Origin: Cryptomeria japonica
Lineage: Eukaryota > Streptophyta > Pinopsida > Cupressales > Cupressaceae
NCBI RefSeq assembly: GCF_030272615.1
Contig: NC_081406.1
Location: 172,554,861-172,618,860 of the forward strand
Length of the DNA stretch: 64,000 nucleotides
Direction: 5' to 3'
The notes beneath the pieces were generated by a model. It saw only the letters and a list, made by a program, of their open reading frames with translations, had not been told where the DNA came from and ran no database searches. A program made the translations under genes and the position numbers. Within the stretch, counting starts at the first letter, position 1. Each line of letters opens with the position of its first letter. Positions 24,919 to 38,119 of the stretch are shown here, piece by piece.

Positions 24919-27699
24919 AACTACCATAATCTTTGGATCTTGTTTTATATAAATTTTCACGTGGTTCTATATTTTCACCCTTTTCATTAATTAGGCATGT
25001 ACCTACTTTAGTTTTAGAATACTTTTATATTTGTCTAGAGGCATTTGAGAAAAATTTAGAGAAAATCATACATCATAATCTTTCTTCCTTCATGGGAATA
25101 CATTGTGCATCTCTACTTAATTTTATTTCTTTCTAAGGGAAGAATATTGTTCAAAATTGATGGAGAATCATCTCCCACCACCATTGTATGAGAATATACT
25201 TTATAAGAGATATACATAATCTCTCTTTCTCTCCTTTAAGGGAACATTGATTGCACATTAGTGATAGAACTATTACTTGTGGGTTGTGTTGAGTCCTCCT
25301 TCCTTATATCACTTGTACATGTTTATTTACATCTTTTCTCTCTTTTGGATGAGATTTTTTCCTATGATTTTCCTCCTTTATTTTGTTTATGAGAGACCTT
25401 TTTATACATGAATATCTAACTTGGCCTTATAAGAAAGATCCATTCTCACGTCTATGCATATTTTATCATTCTCCCTACGTTTCAACTAAGGGATTGTTAG
25501 TGCAAAAAGGTATTTTACCATATTAGTTTTGTCTTAAGTCCTATCCACACTTGCATACTTTAAAGGTTTACTTCATTTAGTTTTTATATCTCATATCATG
25601 AGGTTATAACACTTGTAATGACCTTAGTTCGTCTCATTTGTAAATTAATAATATACTACAACATTGTATATGCATCTCATTAATTTTATGGATTCAAAAC
25701 ATTTCTATTACTTCTATCTTGTGGAAAATGATTTTTATGTTGAAGGTGATCCTATGGGTTTCTCATTAACTCTTACATGGAATCATAGTTTTCAAAATTT
25801 TATAAAAATTAGGATTATATCATATTTGAAAATCCTAAACAAAGTGAAGCTATATGTGAATGAATATAATATTTTCCAATAATAAAATGTTTATTTAGAA
25901 AATTAAATGCAAAGGAAATATGTACTTATCTATGAGAACTAAAGATGAAGAATCGTCGTCTAATGTTAATCCCATTCACTTAAATACACACAAAAATAGA
26001 TGCCTTCACTACTCTATTGCTTAGATGATGGGTACAACTAGAATTCTATTTAGTTTTGAGATTTTACATCTATAGATTGATTATTCATTGTGCAATTTTG
26101 ATACCTAATGCATGGTATATATCTAGTATAATGTGTAGTTTTACTATTTTTAACATATTTTTCTCTTTTTTGACTAATAAAGATTGAAAATATTTGAAAA
26201 TATCAAGGGGAAAATGTCAAATCATAAGGGCCAAGTTCTCTTAGGTTGATCGCTTTGATTAGACTATTTTTATGGTCATGAAAATGAATGGAGACAATTT
26301 TTCAATGATGTAAATGTCCTAGAGATTAGATGCAGAGTTAAGTTGTTCTCAATGGTTCAAAGTAAAAGTGTTCTTCAAATTATTCTTCTTATAATGCATA
26401 GGATTTTCAAATAAAATTCACATTGATTGACAAATGCATATTGAATTAGTAGTACATAACTATTGATTGCACAAATGTACACTAAATCAACTCTTAACTA
26501 TTAGAGTAATCAATGAGAACCAATAAATATTTTATTTTTTATTTTTGAACTAATAAATATTTCATTTTTGAACTAATATCAATGTGGGCAATAATAGCTA
26601 TATTAAATGTTAAGCATATACAAATGTGTTATATAGATAAAAAAAAAATCAAATTTATCAAAATGAAATTGCATTCCTTTAAAATAGATCTAAAATAAAA
26701 TGAAAATGATATGAATATACAAATTCACAATTACAATTATAAATAAATTTAAAACAAAATAAATAAATAAATTCATTTTTATCAAAATTCCAATCTAATT
26801 ATTTTTCTTCTCAACAAAATAACATCTTTATTTAAAATTTATTTTAAAAATATGAACAAACTATTTCCATATAGAAACTTATCACATTTGCTACCAACAA
26901 TTAAATTTCTATTTAAATGCATGATTAAAAAAAAGAAAAAAAGAAAAACGATTTTTTTTTTTTAACAATTTATAATGTTCCAAAAATTGTTTACCATTTT
27001 GAGAAGAAATTTAGCTTGCCTTAGTAATGTCATACTCTCATCTTGTGGCGGTCAATCTTCTAGTGTATAAGCATTTAGCCCAGCCAATTATCCACGAGCA
27101 TCCACTAAACTTCCCCAGCGTGGGAATAGTGAGTTTGAATTTCATTTGGTTATGCGTTGCATGGAGAACTGCGGTTAACTGCTAACAGCTCTAACAGAAT
27201 TGAGTTTGAATTTATGAGCTGCACGGAGAACTGCAGACTCCAACGGAAGTGCTAAGAAAATGGAGACGGACCTTGTTGAAGGCAAGGGTTTAAGCGGACC
27301 CCACATCTGGTCAAAGTTTAGTGTGTGTGATTTAAGGCTGGTCTAAGTTTAGTTATACTGTAGGCTTCAAAATGTGACATGGATGTTATAATCAAATGGT
27401 CAAACGTCAATGCATATTTAGCTTATTGACAATTTCACTAGATTCAACATATCAATTAATCTGATGTTCACTGATGGTGAAGACCAAATATACAGAGTGC
27501 AACAACACTAAGGGTTTTTCCTTGTTTGATGCAAATGAAGAGGAGAAAAAGAAGAAAACCTTTTTCTTCGTATTCATTGTCTAGTACTGAAATGTTGACC
27601 TCTACGTATGACACATGTTCTATGAGATATGTATGGCCTATAAATAAATTTTTCTGATGTACATTCACGCATGAGACTTGTATTACAAAGCCAACGCAT

Positions 27700-27812
27700 C
27701 TATTCTGATTCCAAAACGGCAGTTTACACTATCAATTTTGTAATAAACGGTTGCGATTGACTAACACGTCGCTATCACGCTATACGAAAGGTCTGTTTTG
27801 GAGCCAGAATAG
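27700..27812. repeat. Foldback with 20-bp inverted arms (possible small MITE)
   Basis: The left arm, 27700-27719, and the reverse complement of 27793-27812 match at 17 of 20 positions (CTATTCTG..TCCAAAAC.G). The spacer of about 73 bp is unremarkable. The size and inverted arms fit a miniature inverted-repeat element or its remnant, but no clear target-site duplication was seen. Confidence 0.35.
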
Positions 27813-28823
27813 TCGCGGCCTTATAGACCCTCACTGATTTTATTTTAGTCGTACAATTTCCATAAAATTTGTTTTTCCTGATGTGAAATTGTCATGAGAA
27901 ATATAGAATTTGGGGGGGAGTTAGTCATGTGGGGATAACTTCATCAATATGTAGTCATTATATGGAATATTGCAAGACTTTTGTTTCTCTTAGAAATATA
28001 AAATAGACACTTAAATATCTGCAATTAAGGTTTGAAGGTGTGATTCAACATGCAACTCATCAAAATAACACATCTAGTGTCTAGAAAATGACTTTTTAAA
28101 ATTTTGACCAAAACTTAATCTAAAAATCCCTATTAGTTGAATAAAAAATATCATATGTAATTGGTTTAATATCATATTTTTATGTAAAATATAATTTATA
28201 TGCAACTTAAATAAACCAAATGCTTATTAATAATCATAAATGTGTGTTATCTGTAACTTTTATATAGTTGAACATAAAAAATTATTTGTTGTTATAAAAA
28301 ACAACATATTATTATATAAAATACAACTTATGCTGAACACAAAGGGACCAATTGTTAAACACTAAAACCTGTGGACAATCCCTCACATTTCATAGAAAAA
28401 ACAAGGTCTTTGTTGTGTTTACCTTTTATATTTGTGAATAGACAAGTTATTAATATTGTATACTCCAGTGCATCTACATTACTACCTCAATAGTTGTACA
28501 CGTAAGAATAAATATTTTGTCACTATGATGACAGTACTTGTTTAAGTGAGCATCTTACTCTATAAATGACACACTTATAGTGGATAGCTATGATATTTTA
28601 TTTGAAACAAAAAAGTGTTTATTTCACTTGTTAACGAATGCATTTATGTCTTTTTAATATATAACTTATAGGTTGTCTTTTGTTCAATTATCAGTCTATT
28701 TTGAACAACATTTGGTAATTTTTTATTTTCATGCGATTTATTTATTTACATTATATTATAAATATGTAGCAAGCTTGAATAGTATAAGCACAAATGAATG
28801 TATAAAAATTTGACTCTTTATAA

Positions 28824-29063
28824 TTACTGATCCCTCTTCTCTAACTTATCAACTAAAAATAAATTTGCATATGTTCGTAAGAACAAGTTCACTACCATGC
28901 CTAACCAGAGAGCTACCCACCCTAATTTATTGATTAGCAAAATAGCTAGCCTATGAACAGGTGGCACAAAGAAACCAAAAAATGTCAAAAAGAACATAGT
29001 ATTCATTTGGAAGAGGAACCCCATACTTGGTTCGACATTCTCAAAAACAACATCCAACTCCAT
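28824..29063 (-). CDS. Unrecognised hydrophobic open frame, possible gene fragment
   Basis: A 79-residue product with a charged start (MELDVVFENVEP), two hydrophobic stretches (MFFLTFFGFFVPPVHRLAIL, then LGWVALWLGMVVNLFL) and a charged end (VDKLEKRDQ). The composition suggests a membrane protein piece. I do not recognise a family. The copia element begins 154 bp to its right. It may be a real exon or chance. Confidence 0.25.
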   Translation of the reverse strand: MELDVVFENVEPSMGFLFQMNTMFFLTFFGFFVPPVHRLAILLINKLGWVALWLGMVVNLFLRTYANLFLVDKLEKRDQ

Positions 29064-29216
29064 ATCAGTTTCTTATAATATAAATTTAATAATTCTCAAA
29101 ATAATTTTAAAACATAAAATTGCACATCAAAATAAATCCATTTCTCTAAGCATTTTTCAAATTACAATGAAAAACTATTTTTCTCAATAATATTACATAA
29201 TCTCTACTATAAATTA

Positions 29217-29696
29217 TGTTGGTGTAAATAATTATTCATCATGGATATTATTACACTTACTTAAGTTTACTTAGGATAATGCATTTTCATAGTAGTTTGG
29301 GTATGAGACACTTGGGTGTTTGTGCCACATTGGGATAGTGTGTGTAGGAGAAATTCCACCTTTTATGGTGTTGATTTTGTTGTTACACTCCACTCTTGTT
29401 GTTACACTCCACATTCAATGGGTGATCCACCTCATGTGGACTATTATATTATTTCTCCTACCTACCCACACCTATTTCCTACCTACCCTTGTTTCTTATT
29501 GAGCCACATGTCATGTTTGTGTGCTCACATATCCCTAGCCTTGCCTATATAAGCAAGCTTATCTACATTGTATGTAACTAATGTAATCTTGATTATTGAT
29601 CATTTTCTATTGATGAGAATATAGTTTATTCTTGTCCCATATTATGTCTCTATTTTGTACATTTCATTGAGCTCTTGATCTTGGCAAAATCTCACA
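29217..29696 (+). repeat. 5' LTR of the copia-type element, 480 bp
   Basis: TGTTGGTGTAAAT to AATCTCACA. A TATA box, TATATAA at 29546-29552, is the likely promoter of the genomic RNA. The apparent frame at 29316-29552 recurs in the 3' LTR and is not a gene. Confidence 0.93.
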
Positions 29697-29709
29697 TGGT
29701 ATCAGAGCC
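29697..29709 (+). promoter_or_regulatory. Primer-binding site, initiator tRNA-Met
   Basis: TGGTATCAGAGCC begins directly after the LTR end CA, with no gap bases. Confidence 0.92.
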
Positions 29710-31296
29710 ATTGGGGCTTCATTGATTCGTCTTGAAGAGGCATTATTGCGACGTCAAGAGGCAGATCTGAGGAGCAGCATCTTTTGGAGGCATCCTAGAC
29801 CATATCCGACCCTGCCATTGCATCCAGAAGGTTGTTTCCATGAATTTTGGTTATAAAGTCGGCCTATTTTGGTGAGAAAAAAAATTTCGCCAATTTTGCT
29901 ATAATCGTATGGATTTTCAAATTTTTTTATTTATTTTTCGAAAAAAAAAAAATTCATTTGCTGAAAGCTATTTTTCGAAAAAAAAAAAAAATTCAAAAAA
30001 AATATCATCAAAAAAATCAAAAAAAAAACAAATAAACAAAAAAAAAGGTGTTTTTTGGGGGGTCCGCAGACCCCCCCTGTGACCCGCCGTACCTGCAAGT
30101 CTACAACTCCATCTCTGCGCGTACCTGCCTGTCGGTCTGGACCTGCTGCAGCGCAGCCAAAGACCCATACCTGTTGGTCCCGTCACCCACCGCCGACGCC
30201 GCCGCCACGACCCGTCCCGCCGGTCCTCCGCACGCTCACCTGACAGCGCCGCCTACAGTTGTTCCTACTTCGGACGACGCGCCCAAATCCCACCACCAGG
30301 TGCTTCTCCCGCCAGTCCTCCGCACCGCGCCACCAGCTGCCGCCACCAGTGGCCCACCTGCCACTGCCGGCCTTCCACGAGTCCCGCCACCTCATCCACA
30401 CGTGGCACTATTTCATTTGCATCAGTGACACGTTAGCATCCGTACTTCCACGCAAGTTGCCACACACGAACACCATATCAGATCCTCCGTACAGCCGAGT
30501 CATCACTGCCACGTATCCGTACAAGCCAATCTCAATCTGCCACGTCACTCTTCGTACGGTACAGACGATCTATGCAAGCGAAGGGCGACGGTTTTTTGAA
30601 GGCGGGATGATCATCAAATTTAATTGGGTGATTTTCTGACATCAGCACACATCAGCAGGGTTTGAAAATTTTTGGACCCCCCTCTCATTTGCATTTTTGA
30701 TTTTGCAGTTCAACTTCAAATGGCCATAACTTGCTCATTTTTGCTCCTTTTTGGGTGCAATTTTTTTTGAAATGGGCTAGAATTTCGTGCTCTCCATAGT
30801 GGTGAAGAAATTTTTTGATTTTGATGCACTGATTTTTCAGAAAATGCAGTTTTTGGTGACTGTACCTGAGTAATCCCAGTTTTTGCAACTTCAGAGGCTT
30901 TGTTTGGGGTCATACGACCTCCTTTTCAAGTGTCATTTTTTTTGAAAGTGCGTATTTTTTCATCTTATTTCACATGATGCTATCAGATTGATGCCATTGT
31001 AAGTAGAAGTTATACTTTCAGATTTTGGCCATTTTTGGCTCTCTTGGTACTTGTATATTTGCTTGAATCTCAGTTAGATTCATTGCACTATTGATAGAAG
31101 TCTCTTGTATCTCATTTAAGAAGTTGTAAAATTTGCATAATAAGTCCACTTTTCCTTGTTTTGCAAGTGGCTCATTATAATCGCACTAAGTATAAAGTGC
31201 CAAAATCATCACTTTGGGGGGGGTACTTTGATTGAGTGAATTTGGGGGGGTGTCTCTTGTGCTTTTGTTATCTTGTGTTCCTTCCTTTTTGCTGCT
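29710..31296 (+). other. Long untranslated leader with an abrupt GC-rich island
   Basis: The leader is 1.6 kb long. It has two TTTTTCGAAAAA-centred A runs (29932-29958 and 29970-29996) and a poly-A-rich stretch to 30045. A C- and G-rich segment (30050-30560) follows in which CCGTAC recurs, then AT-rich sequence containing TGGCCATAACTTGCTC. A proline- and alanine-rich frame at 30048-30428 overlaps another frame in the same segment, and I do not call it a gene. Confidence 0.55.
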
Positions 31297-33314
31297 ATGG
31301 GTTCTTCTAAGTTTCCTCTCTTAACTCCTCATAATTATGCTACTTGGAAAATTGATGCATGGAGTAAACTTATGGAAAAAGGACTCACTCATTACATTGA
31401 TGGAACTATTGTTGCTCCCGCTGATCCTAAGGTTGATCTAGTTGGTCACTTGGATTGGCTCACTAAAAATATCATGGCAATTGGTACCTTAAGAAAGTAT
31501 GTATCAAAGGATTTCATTTTTCACATTGAGAAGTGTACTCTAATCAAGGATGCTTGGAAAAAGTTTCAAGACTTGTATGGTCAAGTTGATGAGATTAGGG
31601 GATATCAAATTGATAGTGATCTCACCATATTAGATCCTAAGAACTTTGATACTATACAAGATTATGTCACTAAGGAAATGAGTTGAGGGCACAACTCAAA
31701 GATTGTGGCATTGATAAGAAGGATACTCAATTGATATTCAACTTGATAGGCAAGCTTCCACAAGAATATGCAGCATTTGTTTCTAGTTTCCAAACCCATA
31801 GGATGACAATGGGTTCAAGCTACACAATGCCTACATTTGATGCTTTCAATGAAATGTTGATGATGGAACAAACTAAGTTGATAAGCATGGGCATTCTTAA
31901 GGCTTCTAAGTCTCAAGCATTAGTGGCAAATCAAGGGAACAAAGGAAATCAAGGAAAGGACAACTCAAACAAGAAGAAATGGCAATCAAAGCCTAAGGAC
32001 AAAGCACCATCTTCTCCACAACAAGGAGATTCATCCTCTTCCAAGAGAGATAATTCACCAAAGAGGGAGAGACCTACTTGTGCTTATTGTAAAAAGATTG
32101 GTCATGAGGAACATCGTTGCCATTCTAAGAAGATTGATGAGCTCACACATATCATCAAAAAGCATAACATTGATTTGCCTAAAATCTACAAGAAGGACGA
32201 TTCATCAACTTCCACTTCCTCACATTCAAAAGGAAAAGGGCAAGCATTCATGGCTTCTACAAGTGGAAAGACTCACTCTTTTGGAACAAGAAAAGGAAAA
32301 GCTCTATGTGCTACTATCAGTCATGATTCAGAGAGATGGCTTCTAGATTCAGGGGCTTCTCATCATATGGCATCTTCGCAGTCTATGTTCTCTACATTTG
32401 AGCCTTGTACCATGCCATAGATTTTGATGGGCAATCATACATACATGGATGTGATTGGGAAAGGATCTATTGACATTGGGGATAACTCCTTCAATGATGT
32501 GTTGTGTGTACCCCACTTGACAAACAATCTCCTTTCTATCTATCAAATCACACATTGTGCAACTAAGAGGGTTGTGGAGTTCACACCTGACTCAGTTTTC
32601 ATTAGAGACTTGGAGACTAGAGCTATCATTGCGACTGGGGTGGTTGATCATGCATCTTGGTTATACTCCTTTTCAGATTTTGTTGAGGATGATGATTTCA
32701 CATTTGATGATTCTACACATGATGATCACACTTATTGTGATGGTATAGACTTTGAGGAGAACTTTGGGCACTTGAACATGGGGATTCTCACATGTGACTC
32801 CGTTCTTGAGTCTTGTATTTCATCTCCTCATATTGATATCACATCACCTATTGCACCTGATGATGTAGATAGTGCGACAGTTTTGCCTTCATGTGACTCA
32901 GTGCAGTAGGATATTCATTGTCTTTCAGCTTCAAATTCATGGGATGATTACTTGACAGATATTGCAGATTTGTTTGTGGAATCCTACATTGCAGATTTGG
33001 GAGACATCATTGATGACATTCATCTTCTCTTTGATGAAGGTGATCCTTCTTCGATTGTTGCGAGGGCACACTCTGACCCTCTTGTTCATTCTCTACATGA
33101 TCATTCTTTCGAGGTTGACATGATTGTGGATACTTATGTACAGCAGTTGGAGGAGGTCCCTTTATGTTTTGAGGAGACATGTGAGTCTTTGGGACATGTT
33201 CTACATCCATCTCCACTAGATCTTGGAGTGCCTTTTTCAACAGTGTGGCATAGTTTACCACCTTTGGAGGGGGTATCTTTCAGCATCGACATGGGGACAC
33301 TTGAGCAGTTTTAA
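31297..33314 (+). pseudogene. Copia gag-protease polyprotein with acidic tail
   Basis: The start is the ATG at 31297 (MGSSKFPLLTPHNYATWKID). Gag continues through KLPQEYAAFVSSF to a CCHC zinc knuckle, CAYCKKIGHEEHRC (about 32072-32113), that would bind RNA. The aspartic protease site DSGASHHM starts at 32346, followed by DVLCVPHLTNNLLS. A short FGHLNMGIL (about 32766) recalls the start of the gag-pre-integrase domain. From there the product is a long Asp-rich tail (VEDDDFTFDD, LGDIIDDIHLLFDEGD) in place of integrase and reverse transcriptase. Breaks: one frame change at 31681-31685 and in-frame TAG stops at 32418 and 32907. Confidence 0.85.
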
Positions 33315-33784
33315 GAGATTCCTTTCATCATGAGTTTTCTTCATACATCTTCCCTTCATGATTGGGGAGACTTCATGGATACACCTTTGGTTTTGTTTCT
33401 TCCTAAGGGGAGGAATGTTGTTCGACGTTCGTGAAGCAGTTTCTTCATACATCGAGCTTCTATCATTGGTGCAGATTCCACATTGAGGGGGGGCTTTCTA
33501 GCTTCTCTTCTTCTCTCATATGGGGGGGACTTTTTCCTCACATGGGGTATTGTTCTTCACATTCTTCTATGAGAGTTCTCTTGTATGTTTTCATCTCTCT
33601 TTTGGGGGAGGGTTTTTTCCCATTGGGTTTTTCTCTCTTTCCCCACTTTGTGAGAGATTTCCTTGCATTGGTTTTCATGCATTTGCATTTGTACATGGGT
33701 ACCTAACATGGCCTCGTAGCCGGGACCCATCTTACATTGCTTAGTTGCATTGTAGACTTAAGTGCATTCCCCTAAGTTACACTT

Positions 33785-33793
33785 AAGGGGGGG
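33785..33793 (+). promoter_or_regulatory. Polypurine tract before the 3' LTR
   Basis: AAGGGGGGG abuts the 3' LTR and would prime plus-strand synthesis. The preceding 33315-33784 has several further G7 runs and no gene. Confidence 0.85.
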
Positions 33794-34273
33794 TGTTGGT
33801 GTAAATAATTATTCATCATGGATATTATTACACTTACTTAAGTTTACTTAGGATAATGCATTTTCATAGTAGTTTGGGTATGAGACACTTGGGTGTTTGT
33901 GCCACATTGGGATAGTGTGTGTAGGAGAAATTCCACCTTTTATGGTGTTGATTTTATTGTTACACTCCACTCTTGTTGTTACACTCCACATTCAGTGGGT
34001 GATCCACCTCATGTGGACTATTATATTATTTCTCCTACCTACCCACACCTATTTCCCGCCTACCCTTGTTTCTTATTGAGCCACATGTCATGTTTGTGTG
34101 CTCACATATCCCTAGCCTTGCCTATATAAGCAAGCTCATCTACATTGTATGTAGCTAATGTAATCTTGATTATTGATCATTTTCTATTGATGAGAATATA
34201 GTTTATTCTTGTCCCATATTATGTCTCTATTTTGTACATTTCATTGAGCTCTTGATCTTGGCAAAATCTCACA
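33794..34273 (+). repeat. 3' LTR of the copia-type element, 480 bp
   Basis: Same length as the 5' LTR with six transitions between them (for example GATTTTGTTG against GATTTTATTG, and ATTTCCTACC against ATTTCCCGCC). Confidence 0.93.
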
Positions 34274-35054
34274 AATTCACTAAATTCAAACTTATCTTTT
34301 ATTCCATACCTTCATTATAATATCCAAATTATACTATAATTTCACTCTATAAGGACTCAGATTCAATTTCACAAAATTCCTAAAACCCTAAAACTATATA
34401 CATGGAATATGACTTAAATTAGTAGAGATTAAAACACGTATATAAATTTTACTTATAATGAAATGTTTATTTCATGTATATAGTATGAGGAAGATAAAGA
34501 GAGTTGAAGTTTGACAAAGAGATGGAAAGAGAAAGAGAGAAAATTTCTTCTTCAAAACATCATCCCATTATAAATACTTGTGCTATGCCTTGTATGGGAC
34601 CAAAAAGTGGTGTGGCCACTTTTTTTTTCACATATTTTGGCACTTACCCTTATGCAGGATGTTGAGTATTTAACTAACAAAAATGATAATTTGTTTACTG
34701 TTGCTAAATAAATAGTGTAGACATCAAGGGAGTCTTCTTCCCTCAATGTGATCAAAGATAGTTATGTGGATCCTAGGCAACACCTTCAACATGTCATTAT
34801 GTGGATCCTAGGGTATAGGGTATAGGTGGAACACCTTCAACATGTCAATTTTCAATGGAATACTAAATATGACCAAATATAAACAACATATAAGATGATT
34901 TAATCATGATGCATTATAGTTGATAAGCATTTTAGAATTTTATTTTCCATGACAAGGGACTAACACATGCTAGTTTGAATTAGTGTTTTAGGTTTTGAAG
35001 TGTATCTGGATGGATCCTACCAAGTCCTTATATTTTCACTCTATAAGGACTCTG
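34274..35054. other. Spacer with short direct repeats
   Basis: A 19-base string, TTTCACTCTATAAGGACTC, occurs at 34339-34357 and 35034-35052. A second, local duplication repeats GTGGATCCTAG and ACACCTTCAACATGTCA at about 34763-34848. No gene is recognised; the frame at 34552-34755 is unconvincing. Confidence 0.5.
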
Positions 35055-36744
35055 ATTCTATAAATATTTGGTGTCTCTTTGGGCAACTATTTCTCTCACT
35101 CAATGATTTGATCTTCACCCATTTCAAGCACTTAGACTATTTGGTCTTCATCTTTGTAATGGTATAGATCTGCAACAATGATGATAGGAGAAATTCCAAT
35201 GCCTTTTGGAAGTTCTATCTCATATCCATTGCTTAAAAACCTCTTTAGAACCTTACAAGGACCGATTTTCTTAATTTTTCAACTTGTGCTAACCGTTTTG
35301 AAACCTTTCTTTATGAGATGAACAGGAATGAGATCATTAACATTAAAATCAACCTCTTTCCTCTTCTAATTAGCTCCCTTCTTGTACTTGATGGTTTTTT
35401 CTTAAAGCTTCTTCTTCACTTATTCATGAAAGTATTGAATTACACTTGCAAATTATTCACCATCAACACTTATTAACTCCATTTTATCAATATTCTTTAG
35501 CTCATACACTCCTCTAGGATGCATACTATACATGATTTGAAATGTACTTGTTCAAATGTACTTATGTTAATTGAATCATTGTATGCACATTCTTCTTGTG
35601 CAAGCACCAAATCCTACTATTTTAGATGCATACTCACCAAGATTCTCAAGATGTTCCCAAGGTTCCTAATAAATACCTTTTTTTGTCCATAAGTCCAAGG
35701 AGGGTAAGTTTAATTGAAACTCAAATTAGTGCCTAACCTCTTAAATAAAGTCCTCCAAAATTGTCATGCAAATTTAGTGTCTCTATCAAATACAATTCTC
35801 CTAGGAAGTCCATGCAATCTGACTATCTCCTTGAAGAACAAATTGGTAATTTTAGTAGCATCACTAGGATTTGTACATGGAGTGAAATGAGTCATCCTAG
35901 AGAACCTATTAAATACCACAAAGATTGTATCATGCCCCTTCTAAGTTCTTGGTAGACCATGTACAAACTCCATACTTAGTAAATCTCATGGCATGTCAAG
36001 GATTGGTAATGGCTGATGCAAAACATATATTTTGGCTTCTCCCTTTGGCATATTGGCCCACTTTACATCTTTCTACAAAACCTCTTAACATTATTGCTCA
36101 TACCTAGCCAATAACAATGTGCAGTGAATTGGGCTAGTGTCTTATTTTTCCTTGAATATTGTACCAAGTTGCCATCATGTTTCTCCTTCAACAAGTTCTC
36201 TCTCATAGAACTTCTTAGAATGCAAATTTGTCTGCCCTTGAATAGTAGGCCCTCTTGTATCATGAAATCCGTCCAATGAATTCTATCCCTCCTAATAGGA
36301 TTCACACATGTTTCATATGCCTCCTTGAATCTACATCTTCCTTATACATATCCTTCAAGTCATCAAATCCTAATATGCTCACTTGAGATTCCTATGTCAT
36401 GTCCCATTTTGGGATCTTTTCTAATTTTGCAAACTATTGATCCAATTACACTTGCAGTTGTTATGGCTTGATTACTATGTATGGTTTATATAAAAAATAA
36501 CTTAAAGGTGATTAATGAGACTTAAAAAAAATGAATTGCCTTAATAAATAATAATATAACCTTCCTTGTTGATATAAATTTTTGTATGTTGATCCAAAAG
36601 AAGTCAGTTCTTGCAATCTAGGTTTGATAGTTCTATATGTTGAATTTATTATGTTTTTTGTTCTTCAGCTATTTGAAATAAATATAAAAATATAATCTAT
36701 GATCTTTCACTGATATGATCTCTATGCCTGAATGATCTCTTTAT

Positions 36745-36755
<11 letters not shown>
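35055..36755 (-). mobile_element. Gypsy chromovirus fragment, copy B (integrase part)
   Basis: It matches copies A and C throughout. On the minus strand 36305-36063 gives the integrase HHCC part (MRENLLKEKHDGNL, CYWLGM). The core continues to the left with many stops. The chromodomain end is cut off at the left border. The non-coding block upstream of integrase is kept to about 36755, where the microsatellite begins. Confidence 0.7.
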
Positions 36756-37760
<1,005 letters not shown>

Positions 37761-38119
37761 TCATGGGTCTAAACTTGTTGTTTATAGTCAAATTTTAAGC
37801 TTGTTTAATGGTTTATTTTGTAACAATATAGACTAAATGGATTGATAAGGTCCTATTATTGATAGGAAAGCATAAATAGAAATTTATAACATTTCTAAAT
37901 AATAACTTTGAATGAAGTAATCACAAAAGACAAGAGATTTCAAAAAAATACAATCATACGACCAAGTAGAAGCTTGCAAACCAAGTTTTTGATGAAAAAT
38001 ACACTTGCGCATGTGGACTAGATACAAAACTTGACACACTTTACTATCACCTATAAAAATTAATAATCTAAAATTTAGAGAATTTTGGTTGGTGGAAACA
38101 TAAAATAGGCCCTTTCCAT
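37761..38119. other. Spacer between microsatellite and chromovirus C
   Basis: AT-rich sequence with a minus-strand frame (37884-38141) of no recognisable family. Nothing else is seen. Confidence 0.4.

Larger units (their letters stand above)
23322..28820. other. Long AT-rich spacer, no gene recognised
   Basis: The first part (23322-23560) may be the 3' untranslated region of the tetraspanin pseudogene. The rest is AT-rich with no protein-like frame; frames at 24933-25136 and 25664-25882 are low-complexity. Two structured spots, at 24893-24918 and 27700-27812, are listed separately. A more GC-balanced patch lies at about 27040-27300. Confidence 0.5.
29217..34273 (+). mobile_element. Young copia-type LTR retrotransposon, gag-protease only
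   Basis: Two 480-bp LTRs (29217-29696 and 33794-34273) bound a 4.1-kb interior with a primer site, a long leader, gag and the protease start, and a polypurine tract. Comparing the LTRs by eye gives 6 differences, all transitions, so the insertion is recent. The flanks AATTA (29212-29216) and AATTC (34274-34278) fit a 5-bp target-site duplication with one change. No integrase core, reverse transcriptase or RNase H is present, so movement would need enzymes from a relative. The layout resembles the plant elements described as terminal-repeat retrotransposons with a gag domain. Confidence 0.92.

Noticed and set aside
28824-29063. Named membrane protein
   Set aside because: Hydrophobic but no family recognised; kept only as an unnamed frame.
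29316-29552. 78-residue frame, repeated at 33893-34129
   Set aside because: It is inside both LTRs; it recurs because the LTRs are copies.
30048-30428. Proline/alanine-rich 126-residue frame
   Set aside because: It lies in the GC-rich leader of the copia element and overlaps another frame of similar quality; no domain is seen.
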